NCBI GenBank assembly: GCA_900545075.1
Contig: UQXT01000071.1
Span: forward strand, 1-10,756
Direction of reading: 5' to 3'
Source of the DNA: an uncultured Collinsella sp.
Lineage (GTDB): Bacteria; Actinomycetota; Coriobacteriia; Coriobacteriales; Coriobacteriaceae
Length of the DNA: 10,756 nucleotides
In this document: piece by piece, positions 1 to 6,908 of the stretch
Layout: each line of letters starts with the position of its first letter
Numbering within the stretch: position 1 is the stretch's first letter
Translations under genes and position numbers: made by a program
Notes under the pieces: generated by a model
The model's input: the letters and a program-made list of their open reading frames with translations, nothing else
What the model was told of the DNA's origin: nothing
Database searches by the model: none

Positions 1-1041
1 TCGCTCGGCGGCGGCAAGTGCCTCGATGACGGTGCCGAGCTGATCGCCCAGAAGGACGCCGTTGTAGGTGGAGTTGAAGCCGATACGATGATCGGTCACG
101 CGGTCCTGGGGCTGGTTGTAGGTACGGATCTTCTCGGAACGGTTGCCGTGACCGATCTGGCTCTGGCGCTCGGCGCCGAGCTCGGCCTGCTGCTTCTCGA
201 GCTCCATCTCGTACAGACGGGCGCGCAGCATCTGCATGCAGACCTCACGGTTCTGAATCTGGGAGCGCTGCTCCTGCGACTGCACAACGGTGTTGGTGGG
301 CAGGTGGGTGATGCGCACGGCGGAGTAGGTGGTGTTAACGCACTGACCACCAGGGCCCGAAGCGCAGTAGGTATCGATGCGCAGGTCGGACTGGTTGATC
401 TGGACGTCGATCTCCTCGGCCTCGGGAAGCACGGCGACGGTTGCCGTTGAGGTCTGGATGCGGCCCTGGGACTCGGTCTTGGGAACGCGCTGGACGCGGT
501 GCACGCCGGATTCGAACTTCATGACGGAGTAGACGCGGTCGCCCTCGACCTTGAACTCGATGGACTTAAAGCCGCCGGCCTCGCTGGGGCTGGAATCGAG
601 CACGGTGGTCTTCCAGCCGCGCGACTCGCAAAAGCGCTGGTACATCTTGTACAGGTCGCCAGCGAAGATGGCCGCCTCGTCGCCACCGGCGGCGGAGCGG
701 ATCTCGACGATGGTGTTCTTGTCGTCGTTGGGGTCGCTCGGGATGAGCATGTACTTAATGTCTTCCTCGAGCTGGGGAAGCTTGGCCTCGTTTTCGGAGA
801 TGTCCATCTGGAGCATCTCTTTCTCATCGGCGTCGGTGGTGTCGCGGAGCATCTCCTTGGCAGCCTCGATGTCGTCGAGCGCGCTGATGTACTCACGCGA
901 AGCGGCGATGAGGTCGGACTGGTGCGCGTACTCCTTGTTGAGACGCGTGAACTCCTTAATATCGGAGGCGACGGCCGGGTCGGAGAGCTTCTTCTCGAGC
1001 TCCTCGTAGGCCTTGATGATCTTTTCGAGCTTGTCGCGCAT
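1..1041 (-). CDS. prfA: Peptide chain release factor 1 (RF1), 3' end cut by window edge
   Basis: Class I release factor that reads UAA and UAG in the ribosomal A site and triggers hydrolysis of peptidyl-tRNA. The frame is open for 347 codons from the ATG at 1041 to base 1, where it reads VIEALAAAER. RF1 is usually about 355-360 residues, so only about ten C-terminal residues are missing. The catalytic GGQ loop is visible as SGPGGQCVN, with Gln at residue 233 (bases 343-345). The codon-reading tripeptide of the PxT type is PKT at residues 187-189, within VHRVQRVPKTESQGR, which identifies RF1 rather than RF2. The N-terminus, MRDKLEKIIKAYEELEKKL, is the usual coiled-coil domain. The start has a strong AAAGGAG site (1049-1055) seven bases upstream. 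Its usual neighbour prmC would lie beyond the left edge and cannot be seen. No frameshift was found. Confidence 0.97.
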   Translation of the reverse strand, partial: MRDKLEKIIKAYEELEKKLSDPAVASDIKEFTRLNKEYAHQSDLIAASREYISALDDIEAAKEMLRDTTDADEKEMLQMDISENEAKLPQLEEDIKYMLIPSDPNDDKNTIVEIRSAAGGDEAAIFAGDLYKMYQRFCESRGWKTTVLDSSPSEAGGFKSIEFKVEGDRVYSVMKFESGVHRVQRVPKTESQGRIQTSTATVAVLPEAEEIDVQINQSDLRIDTYCASGPGGQCVNTTYSAVRITHLPTNTVVQSQEQRSQIQNREVCMQMLRARLYEMELEKQQAELGAERQSQIGHGNRSEKIRTYNQPQDRVTDHRIGFNSTYNGVLLGDQLGTVIEALAAAER

Positions 1042-1122
1042 GGCAGGACTCCTTTATATGCGTGAAGGTGAAAATCGGCAGAGTTGATGGGGCGCATGGC
1101 GCCACTGCGGGGGTAAGCCCGG

Positions 1123-1176
1123 CTAGAACATGTCGATCTTCAGATACATGCGCATCCCTTCGTGTGTGGGGTACAT
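1123..1176 (-). other. Possible 17-codon leader ORF upstream of prfA
   Basis: A short frame, ATG to TAG, reads MYPTHEGMRMYLKIDMF and ends 81 nt before the prfA start. A GAAGGG motif sits six bases ahead of an internal ATG at 1149, which would give only MYLKIDMF. No regulatory residue run typical of amino-acid attenuators is present. It could be a real micro-protein, a leader peptide or chance; nothing in the sequence decides. Confidence 0.18.
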
Positions 1177-1242
1177 AGTTACGGTCTAACCCATACATGA
1201 TAGCGTGCGCAGGCAAACCTGCATATAACCCGCACGGATTGA

Positions 1243-1275
1243 TTGGTGCAAACAAACCTGACCCCATTGCACCAA
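1243..1275. repeat. Perfect 9-bp inverted repeat in the M20-prfA intergenic region
   Basis: TTGGTGCAA at 1243-1251 and TTGCACCAA at 1267-1275 are exact reverse complements with a 15-nt loop. On the minus strand the hairpin lies 15 nt after the M20 stop codon but is followed by TCAATCC, not a U-run, so it is a poor intrinsic terminator in that direction. It may instead be an mRNA 3'-end stabiliser or a protein-binding dyad ahead of prfA. A further small hairpin, GCAGG-TTTG-CCTGC on the minus strand, lies at 1209-1222. Confidence 0.5.
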
Positions 1276-1290
1276 GGGCTTGCTTTTTGG

Positions 1291-2706
1291 CTAGAGCGTT
1301 TGGAGTAGAGCGACGAGGAAGCGGATACCCTGGAGGTAGGCGCGGCGGGTGATGCGCTCGTTGGTGCCGTGGACGCCGCGATCACACTCGTCGTCATCAA
1401 CCACAAAGGCCGAGAAGCGAATGCACTCAGGGCAAATGCGCTGGTAGTTGGCAGCGTCGGTCGCACCGATCACGGTCGAGGGCGCAATTGCCACTGGCTC
1501 GAATGATCCGTTTTCCTCCGTCCCCTTTGGATCACGGAAATAGCGGGCGGCAATGGAACGAACCGCCTCGAGGCCGGGACCACCGACACGCGGGGACGGC
1601 GAGGGCTCGGAGCTGCCGGGGCCGAGTTCGACCTCCACGCGCCCGGCAAGGCCCGCCGCGGCAACGGCCTCGCGGCAGCAGGTAACGACATCGGCCACGC
1701 CCGTACCCTCGAGCATGCGGAAGTTGATATTGGCCCACATATCCTGCGGCATCACGTTGGCGCCGGTGCTGCCGCCCTCGATCTGCGTGGGCGCGCAGGT
1801 GGTCGTCACGAGCGGATAGAGCTTTTTGCTGGCGAGGCAGTCGCGGACAATGACATCCCCGTTGGCGGCAATCTCATCCGCCGTGTAGAGCCCCAGCTCG
1901 ACAAGCTGTGCGGCAAGCAGATCGGTCACGCGCGTCGGACACTCGATATCGCAGATTGCGGCGATGGCACGGCTCAGCACTTCGAGCGAAGTGCCACCGT
2001 AGGGGTTGGAGGAATGCCCGCCCTCGCTCTTCGTCTTGAGCACGATGTCGGCGTAGCCCTTCTCGGCAAGGTCGGCATGCATAAGCCAGCCCTCGCCCGC
2101 GCCGTACTCGGCGGCCGAAACAATACGGTAGTCACCCTCGTCGATCAGGTATTCAAGTTCAACGCCGCGCTCCTCGAGCACGCGGCCGATTGCTCCCGCG
2201 CCGTACTGCGTAGTTTCCTCGTCCTGGCCAAAGGCCAGGAGCAGCGTGCGCTCGTGCTGCCAACCGTGCGCCAGCGCATACTCGACAGCCTCGAGAATGC
2301 CTGCGACCTGGTCCTTCATGTCGATGGCACCGCGACCCCAAATGTAGGTGTCGTCCACATGTCCGCTAAAGGGGCCATACGTCCAGTCGGCCTCGGTGCC
2401 GGGCACCACGGGGACCACGTCCATGTGGCCCATGAGCATAATGGGCTTGAGAGCAGGGTTGGAACCGCTAAGCGTCACCAACAGCGAATGGTCGACAAGC
2501 TCGACCTCGCCCGCCGCGAACACGCGCGGCCACGCCTGCTGCATATAGGCGCGCAGGTCGTCGAACGACTGCCAGTTCACCGCCTCGGCATCCATGCTCG
2601 AGACGGTCGGAAACGACAGCACGCGGCCCAGGCGCTCGCACGCGCCAGCTTCGTCCAAATCGGCAAAATCATCCTCATGCGCAAAGAAGCGCCAAACCTC
2701 GGACAT
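1291..2706 (-). CDS. M20 family metallopeptidase, carboxypeptidase S (Gly-Xaa) type
   Basis: Predicted cytoplasmic di-zinc hydrolase of 471 residues that would cleave C-terminal amino acids from short peptides or N-acyl amino acids. The family motifs appear in order: GHMDVVPV (metal His94, Asp96), GRGAIDMKD (bridging Asp129), QDEETTQYGA (general-base Glu163 and metal Glu164), IDEGD (residues 188-192), SEGGHSS (His231, in the lid/dimerisation domain) and VHGTNERI (metal His446). Length and motif wording fit the carboxypeptidase S/M20 branch better than ArgE or DapE, which are nearer 380 residues. No signal peptide is visible. The start at 2706 is preceded by AAAGGA; further upstream ATGs would run into the transporter gene and lack a ribosome site. 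It follows the ABC transporter operon by 73 nt in the same direction, which suggests co-transcription and a role in using imported peptides or amino acids. The exact substrate cannot be read from sequence. Confidence 0.88.
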   Translation of the reverse strand: MSEVWRFFAHEDDFADLDEAGACERLGRVLSFPTVSSMDAEAVNWQSFDDLRAYMQQAWPRVFAAGEVELVDHSLLVTLSGSNPALKPIMLMGHMDVVPVVPGTEADWTYGPFSGHVDDTYIWGRGAIDMKDQVAGILEAVEYALAHGWQHERTLLLAFGQDEETTQYGAGAIGRVLEERGVELEYLIDEGDYRIVSAAEYGAGEGWLMHADLAEKGYADIVLKTKSEGGHSSNPYGGTSLEVLSRAIAAICDIECPTRVTDLLAAQLVELGLYTADEIAANGDVIVRDCLASKKLYPLVTTTCAPTQIEGGSTGANVMPQDMWANINFRMLEGTGVADVVTCCREAVAAAGLAGRVEVELGPGSSEPSPSPRVGGPGLEAVRSIAARYFRDPKGTEENGSFEPVAIAPSTVIGATDAANYQRICPECIRFSAFVVDDDECDRGVHGTNERITRRAYLQGIRFLVALLQTL

Positions 2707-2730
2707 GGCATCCTTTCGATTGTGATGACG

Positions 2731-2755
2731 AGGGCCGCCCCACCGGAGCGGCCCT
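2731..2755 (-). repeat. GC-rich hairpin between ABC ATPase and M20 genes
   Basis: AGGGCCGC (2731-2738) and GCGGCCCT (2748-2755) form a perfect 8-bp stem with a 9-nt loop, 24 nt after the ATPase stop and 24 nt before the M20 start. No U-run follows on the minus strand, so complete termination is unlikely. A stable hairpin in this position often lowers expression of the downstream gene or protects the upstream mRNA end. A TATAGT hexamer on the minus strand at 2759-2764 could be an internal -10 element but has no good -35. Confidence 0.5.
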
Positions 2756-2779
2756 GCCACTATAAGCGTTTGCGGTCGG

Positions 2780-3565
2780 TTATTTGTCCTCGAGATAACG
2801 AGAGAGGAACTCGCGGGTGCGCTGGTGCTTGGGATTGCCGAAGAGCTCAGCCGGTGCCGCATCCTCGAGCACCACGCCCTTGTCCATAAAGACCACGCGA
2901 TCGGACACGGTACGGGCAAAGGCCATCTCGTGCGTGACGACGACCATGGTCATGCCGTCGGCCGCGAGTTTGCGCATGACCTCGAGCACCTCGCCCACGA
3001 TCTCGGGGTCGAGCGCGGAGGTCGGCTCGTCGAACAGCATGATCTGCGGATTCATGCATAGGGCACGAGCGATGGCCACGCGCTGCTTTTGGCCGCCGGA
3101 CAGGCGACCCACGGCGGCGTGCGCGAACTTTTCGAGTCCCACGCTGGTCAGATGCTCCAGCGCGACCTTTTCGGCCTCAGCCTTGCTCATCTTTTTGAGC
3201 GTGACGGGCGCGAGCGTGCAGTTGTCGAGCACATCCATGTTGTTGAACAAGTTAAAGCCCTGGAACACCATGCCGATGTCCTCGCGGAGTTTATTGATAT
3301 TGCAGCGCTCGGCCGTAAGGTCCTGGCCGTGGAACCAGATGTGGCCCGCGTCCGGGGTCTCGAGCAAGTTGAGGCAACGCAACAGCGTCGATTTGCCCGA
3401 ACCCGAAGCGCCGATGATAGTGACGACCTCGCCTGATTTGACGGACAGGTCAATGCCTTTGAGCACCTCGAGCGAGCCGAAGCTCTTGCGCAGGCCCTCG
3501 ACGCGGATGAGCGGCTCATTGGTCTGTGCGGCGGCCGCGGTGCCGGTAGTAGCGGTATCTGCCAT
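2780..3565 (-). CDS. Polar amino acid ABC transporter ATP-binding protein (GlnQ/HisP type)
   Basis: Cytoplasmic ATPase subunit, 261 residues, that powers uptake through the permease encoded just upstream. All ABC motifs are intact: Walker A GASGSGKST at 52-60, Q-loop Gln102 in VFQGFNLFNN, signature LSGGQ at 155-159, Walker B IMLFDEPTSALDPE with Asp179/Glu180, and H-loop His212 in VVVTHEM. The wording matches the PAAT ATPase group (GlnQ, GltL, HisP; COG1126), which is about 240-250 residues. The extra length is a low-complexity Ala/Thr-rich N-terminus (about 17 residues). The start at 3565 has a GAGGAG site upstream; an in-frame ATG at 3640 would lie inside the permease gene and is less likely. 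It is 22 nt behind the permease stop, so translation is probably coupled. The amino acid transported is not determined by this subunit. Confidence 0.95.
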   Translation of the reverse strand: MADTATTGTAAAAQTNEPLIRVEGLRKSFGSLEVLKGIDLSVKSGEVVTIIGASGSGKSTLLRCLNLLETPDAGHIWFHGQDLTAERCNINKLREDIGMVFQGFNLFNNMDVLDNCTLAPVTLKKMSKAEAEKVALEHLTSVGLEKFAHAAVGRLSGGQKQRVAIARALCMNPQIMLFDEPTSALDPEIVGEVLEVMRKLAADGMTMVVVTHEMAFARTVSDRVVFMDKGVVLEDAAPAELFGNPKHQRTREFLSRYLEDK

Positions 3566-3587
3566 GATGATTCTCCTCGTCTTGAGC

Positions 3588-4736
3588 CTAGTTGGAGCTG
3601 GGCAGCGTGGCCGGAGCCTCGGCACCGAGTTTTTTGCCAAAGGCTTCGAGCAGGCGGCTCGCCACGAGCGTCAGGATCAGGTAGACCACGAGCGCCACGC
3701 AGTAGACCTCCATCTGGCGGTAGTACACGCCGGCGACCGTGGTAGTGGCGTACATAAGGTCGAACACGCCGATGACCGAGAGCACCGACGAATCCTTGAT
3801 GTTGATGATGAGCTCGTTGGTGAGTGCCGGAATAGCGTTTTTAATGCCCTGGGGGAACACGACCTTGCGCATAGCCTGCCACTGCGAAAGACCCAGCGAG
3901 CGCGCTGCCTCGGCCTGGCCGGGATCGATGGACTCGATGCCGCCGCGCAGGACCTCCATCATGTAGGCGGTGGAGTTGAGCGAGATGGTGACGAGGCCGG
4001 CGGTGAAGGTGCTCCAGATCTGGTTGGCCTGGGCGGTCTCGAAGCCCATGCCGCGCAAAACGGTGAAGCCCGCGTAATAGATGAGTAGGCCCTGGACCAT
4101 CATGGGCGTACCGCGCACGATGGTGGAGTAGATGGTCGCAAAGCCGCGGCCGATACTCTTAAAGAAGCGCGTGAGGTCGTTATCCACGCGGTCGAACGTC
4201 TGGATGCGCAGGAACACCAGCAGCAGCGCCAGGAAGAATGCAATGACGGTGCCGAAGGTCGCAAGTGCGATGGTGATCTCGATGCCGCGGATGAAGAAGT
4301 CGCCGCTCTTGTAGGTCATGTAGACCAGGCTCGACAAAAAGTCGCTGGGGTTGGAGTCCGAGACAATGCTCACCTGCACCAGGTCGATAAACGACATGAT
4401 GCAGCGGTCCACGAAAAAGATCGCCGCGATGGCGACCACGACGTAGCTGCCTAAGCGTGCGCCACGACGGAAACGCTCGGATGCGAACGGCGACTTTTCG
4501 CGATAGTCACTCCAGTGCATAAGCTTGGTGACGAGCGCCGCCGCCGACACGACAATCCAGGCCCAAAGAATCGCCCAAAGGCAATCCTGGAAGATGCCGG
4601 TGGGGGCCAAGAAGCTCAGCGGCGTGGGGTTGCGTTGGCTAAACGCCAGGCCGAGCGCCGCGATGACGCTCGTGCCCAGGTACACATAACGGTGGTCGGC
4701 CTTGATAAAGGAGGCCAGACGATTGATGGTTTTCAT
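3588..4736 (-). CDS. Amino acid ABC transporter permease with an extra N-terminal membrane domain
   Basis: Inner-membrane channel subunit, 382 residues. The C-terminal part (about 148-370) is a HisM/GlnP-type permease domain, with the ATPase-docking EAA motif at about 276-296 (EAARSLGLSQWQAMRK, then VVFPQ). Most family members are 215-250 residues. This one has about 140 additional N-terminal residues with three likely membrane segments (about 17-33, 51-72 and 97-118), joined by a charged cytoplasmic loop, WSDYREKSPFASERFRRG. The start at 4736 is supported by GGAGG four bases upstream, and that site sits immediately after the stop codon of the binding-protein gene, a layout typical of translational coupling. 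It would pair with the binding protein at 4746-5672 and the ATPase at 2780-3565. A single permease gene implies a homodimer channel. Function is confident; substrate is unknown. Confidence 0.93.
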   Translation of the reverse strand: MKTINRLASFIKADHRYVYLGTSVIAALGLAFSQRNPTPLSFLAPTGIFQDCLWAILWAWIVVSAAALVTKLMHWSDYREKSPFASERFRRGARLGSYVVVAIAAIFFVDRCIMSFIDLVQVSIVSDSNPSDFLSSLVYMTYKSGDFFIRGIEITIALATFGTVIAFFLALLLVFLRIQTFDRVDNDLTRFFKSIGRGFATIYSTIVRGTPMMVQGLLIYYAGFTVLRGMGFETAQANQIWSTFTAGLVTISLNSTAYMMEVLRGGIESIDPGQAEAARSLGLSQWQAMRKVVFPQGIKNAIPALTNELIINIKDSSVLSVIGVFDLMYATTTVAGVYYRQMEVYCVALVVYLILTLVASRLLEAFGKKLGAEAPATLPSSN

Positions 4737-4745
4737 GCTGCCTCC

Positions 4746-5672
4746 CTATGCCGGCTGACGATCGAGGCACGCGTCCCACATTTGGTCGCGCTCCTCTTGG
4801 CTAATGCCCTTGAGTGTCTTGTCGATGAGTTTAAGCAGCTTGTCCGAGCCCTTGCGGCAGCCGACGTTTGCCGTGACCTCCTGCTTAAAGCCCTCCCCCT
4901 CGGCAAATTGAATCGGCACAATACCCGGGTTTTGGGCCATATAGCCCTTCTCGTTCTCGGTGTTGTAGGTCACGGCGTCGCAGGTGCCCTGCAGCAGGTT
5001 CGAAAACACCGTGGGGACCGAATCAACCGGGTTCTTGTGGACAACGCCCGGGATCTCGTCGATGACAGTATCGAGCATGGTGTCCTTTTGGCCGAGCACC
5101 GTGGCACCATTGAAATCGCTGAGCTTGGTGGCGTTCTGGTACGGCGAGCCCTCTTTTACGAACAGGCCAAAGTAGCCGATAAAGTACGGATCGGAAAAGC
5201 CGACGGACTCCTCGCGCTCGGGCGTGGCGCTCATGCCAGCGATGATGAGGTCGATCTGGCCGTTGTTGAGCGAATCGATGAGACCCGAGAAGCTCTGTTT
5301 GACGGCAACGGGCTCGCCGCCGAGGGCCTTGCAGACGATCTTGGCGATCTGCACGTCGTAGCCATCGGCATAGGCGCCCTGCACGTTGTCGATGGGGATG
5401 GTGTACTCGCTGGCTTCGGAGACCTGCCAGTTGTACGGGGCGTAGGCCGCCTCCATGCCAATGCGGATCTTGTCCTTGCCGATCACGGAATCGGACAGGT
5501 CGTCGCGACCGCCGCCCGTCGTGGGCTGAACTACCTTGAGCGTAGACGGGCGCTGGCAGCCGGCGAGCGCGCCGGCGACGACGGAAGCGCTCGCAGCGAG
5601 AGCGCTACCCAAAAAGATGCGACGGCTGCATACCGGCTGTGGATGCGCGTCGCGTTGATGGGGAGAATGCAT
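4746..5672 (-). CDS. Extracellular amino acid-binding lipoprotein with Tat-like signal (SBP family 3)
   Basis: Solute-binding receptor of the ABC system, 308 residues, predicted to be anchored on the outer face of the membrane. The signal has a twin-arginine motif, SRRIFLG (Arg17-Arg18), a hydrophobic stretch and a lipobox LAGC with Cys39 as the expected lipidated residue, so Tat export followed by lipidation is the simplest reading. The mature part carries family 3 motifs: IRIGMEAAYAPYNWQ (about 69-83), GYDVQIAKIVCKALGG, and IDLIIAGMSATPEREESVGFSDPYF, where Arg153 of TPER is expected to bind the ligand carboxylate. The start at 5672 has GGAAGG upstream; an alternative ATG at 5744 would add 24 residues ahead of the signal and has no clear site. 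It is first in a three-gene operon. The ligand is a polar or charged amino acid by family, not further resolved. Confidence 0.93.
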   Translation of the reverse strand: MHSPHQRDAHPQPVCSRRIFLGSALAASASVVAGALAGCQRPSTLKVVQPTTGGGRDDLSDSVIGKDKIRIGMEAAYAPYNWQVSEASEYTIPIDNVQGAYADGYDVQIAKIVCKALGGEPVAVKQSFSGLIDSLNNGQIDLIIAGMSATPEREESVGFSDPYFIGYFGLFVKEGSPYQNATKLSDFNGATVLGQKDTMLDTVIDEIPGVVHKNPVDSVPTVFSNLLQGTCDAVTYNTENEKGYMAQNPGIVPIQFAEGEGFKQEVTANVGCRKGSDKLLKLIDKTLKGISQEERDQMWDACLDRQPA

Positions 5673-5684
5673 AATCTGCCTTCC

Positions 5685-5714
5685 CTGTTGAATCGTATGC
5701 TGACGACTTAACAG
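5685..5714 (-). promoter_or_regulatory. Imperfect dyad just ahead of the binding-protein ribosome site
   Basis: The arms CTGTTGAATCGT (5685-5696) and ACGACTTAACAG (5703-5714) pair over 11 of 12 positions, counting one G-T, around a 6-nt loop. The dyad ends 12 nt before the ATG at 5672 and abuts the GGGAAGG ribosome site. It could be a repressor operator for the transporter operon or a 5'-UTR hairpin. The regulator is unknown. Confidence 0.4.
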
Positions 5715-5756
5715 GATATACGCCAGCGACCAGCAGCGCAGCACAAGCTCGAAAAA

Positions 5757-5784
5757 TTAATAGACACACGGTAGTCGTTGGGAA
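5757..5784 (-). promoter_or_regulatory. Weak candidate promoter for the ABC transporter operon
   Basis: On the minus strand TTCCCA (5779-5784) and TATTAA (5757-5762) are separated by 16 bp; each matches four of six bases of the sigma-70-type consensus. It would give a leader of roughly 75-80 nt containing the dyad at 5685-5714. An AT-rich stretch directly downstream (5751-5762) is unusual in this GC-rich DNA and supports a promoter somewhere here, but the exact hexamers are uncertain. Confidence 0.22.
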
Positions 5785-5810
5785 CGTCGATGTTTTGGCA
5801 ATGCCGGCGA

Positions 5811-5909
5811 GCGACGTCCAGAGCGAACAAGTGGCATGAAAAAGGCAAGGCATGACCAGAAGGTCTATGCCTTGCCTTTTGAATGACAAATTATCGCTCT
5901 GGACGGCGC
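5811..5909. repeat. Nested palindrome: 12-bp outer inverted repeat enclosing a terminator
   Basis: CGTCCAGAGCGA at 5815-5826 and TCGCTCTGGACG at 5894-5905 are perfect reverse complements. After one mismatch, GCG/CGC (5811-5813 with 5907-5909) extends the stem. Between them sits the terminator hairpin at 5840-5880, so the whole ~99-nt stretch can fold as a stem within a stem. It may be a structured 3' UTR of the epimerase mRNA or a small mobile palindromic repeat. Confidence 0.6.
5840..5880 (-). terminator. Strong intrinsic terminator after the epimerase-like gene
   Basis: A perfect 14-bp stem pairs AAAAGGCAAGGCAT (5840-5853) with ATGCCTTGCCTTTT (5867-5880). The 13-nt loop can add a 4-bp GACC/GGTC inner stem with an AGAA tetraloop. 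On the minus strand the hairpin ends in TTTTT before CATGCC. A/T runs on both sides mean it may work in both directions. It separates the epimerase gene from the ABC operon. Confidence 0.9.
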
Positions 5910-5935
5910 GCAGCATCGACCGAGCGGCGGAACCT

Positions 5936-6829
5936 CTAGAGCAGGGTAACGCTAAAGCTGCGCTTGTCCGTCTCGCCGGGAGCCAAGGTGATGGTGTTGA
6001 CCTTATGCTCAAAGACGTCGTCCTCGGTGTCCATGGTGGTGTGACCGGTCCAAGGCTCGAGCGCCACAAACGGAGCGTCGTTGGCGGCAGACCACACGCC
6101 GATGTACTTAAAGCCCTCAAAGTCGATCTTGACGCCGTGGCCCGACTTGCGGCCGCGCAGCGTGAGCGTGGAGCCCGGGGTATCGGTGAACATGATGGCG
6201 TCGTTATCGAAGCTGCGGTGAGTGATGGGCAGCACGTCCGAGTTATCGGGGGCCTTGTAGCTACCCTCGAACGTCATAAGGCCATCGGGCGTGATGATGG
6301 GGGCCTCGTTGGTCCAAGCCTCGGTAAACGCCAGCTCGTAATCCTCGAACGCCTCGTCCTCGGCACCGGGGGCCGGCACGTTAAATGCGGGGTGGCCGCC
6401 CACCGAGAACGGCAGGTCCACGTCGCCGGTGTTGGTGACGGCAAAGGTCTGCGAGAGGGTGGCGTCGCCAGTCAGGGCATAGGTCATGTTGAGCTTAAAG
6501 TGGAACGGGAACGCCTTGAGCGACTCGAGCGTGTCGGTGAGCTCGTAGGTAACGGACGAACCGTCCTCCGACACCTCGACGATCTTGTGCTCGACAATGC
6601 GTGCGATGCCGTGGCGCGCCATCTCGCAGGTGCCGGCCGCAGACGTCGCCGTGTTGTTGCGCAGCGATCCCACGATGGGGAACAGGATAGGCGCGTGCTT
6701 GCCCCAAAAGGCCGGGTCTCCCTGCCACAGATACTCATTGCCGTTGAGGGCAAGGCTCGTGAGCTGGGCGCCCATGGAATCGATGGCCGCGGTAAGGCCG
6801 CCGCGCTTGATGGTAGTGACGGTGGACAT
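5936..6829 (-). CDS. Aldose 1-epimerase family protein (LacX/GalM-like mutarotase)
   Basis: Cytoplasmic beta-sandwich protein, 297 residues, expected to interconvert alpha and beta anomers of a hexose or sugar phosphate. Diagnostic segments are YLWQGDPAFWGKHAPILFP (33-51) followed by IVGSLRN, MARHG with His73, GGHPAFN with His146 (the usual catalytic acid of the fold) and ALEPWTG with Glu258 (likely general base). The wording YLWQGDPAFWGKHAPILFP is characteristic of the LacX branch rather than classical GalM, which is longer (about 340). The start at 6829 has GGAGGAAG upstream; the frame is open to 6934 but the extra N-terminus is arginine-rich and lacks a ribosome site. It ends in the strong terminator at 5840-5880 and starts 79 nt after the preceding gene. 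No galactose or lactose genes are nearby, so the sugar is unknown. Confidence 0.9.
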   Translation of the reverse strand: MSTVTTIKRGGLTAAIDSMGAQLTSLALNGNEYLWQGDPAFWGKHAPILFPIVGSLRNNTATSAAGTCEMARHGIARIVEHKIVEVSEDGSSVTYELTDTLESLKAFPFHFKLNMTYALTGDATLSQTFAVTNTGDVDLPFSVGGHPAFNVPAPGAEDEAFEDYELAFTEAWTNEAPIITPDGLMTFEGSYKAPDNSDVLPITHRSFDNDAIMFTDTPGSTLTLRGRKSGHGVKIDFEGFKYIGVWSAANDAPFVALEPWTGHTTMDTEDDVFEHKVNTITLAPGETDKRSFSVTLL

Positions 6830-6908
6830 GCTACTTCCTCCAATAGTGAACAACGGTGTCGAGGGATATTGTCCCACTCTTGGCGGCGAGGTTGAGCGGC
6901 GGGCGCAG

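Noticed and set aside
187..189. Lys in the RF1 PxT tripeptide (residues 187-189, PKT) as an altered stop-codon reader
   Set aside because: The middle residue varies among normal RF1 proteins, so it gives no evidence for changed decoding.
499..1065. Long plus-strand open frame of 188 codons
   Set aside because: It is antisense to prfA, whose minus frame contains GGQ and PxT motifs and runs without interruption.
956..1267. Minus-strand 103-codon frame across the prfA leader
   Set aside because: Overlaps the start of prfA in another frame, lacks a ribosome site and shows no recognisable protein character.
1243..1288. Intrinsic terminator on the plus strand (hairpin then TTTTT at 1284-1288)
   Set aside because: The T-run begins nine bases after the stem and no plus-strand gene lies upstream.
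2014..2889. Plus-strand open frame of 291 codons
   Set aside because: Opposite strand of the M20 gene and the end of the ATPase gene, both with complete family motifs; GC-rich coding DNA often leaves such open shadows.
2817..4088. Plus-strand open frame of 423 codons
   Set aside because: Lies opposite the ATPase and permease; low-complexity translation and no ribosome site.
4515..5711. Plus-strand open frame of 398 codons
   Set aside because: Mirrors the permease start and the whole binding-protein gene, whose signal peptide and family 3 motifs are convincing.
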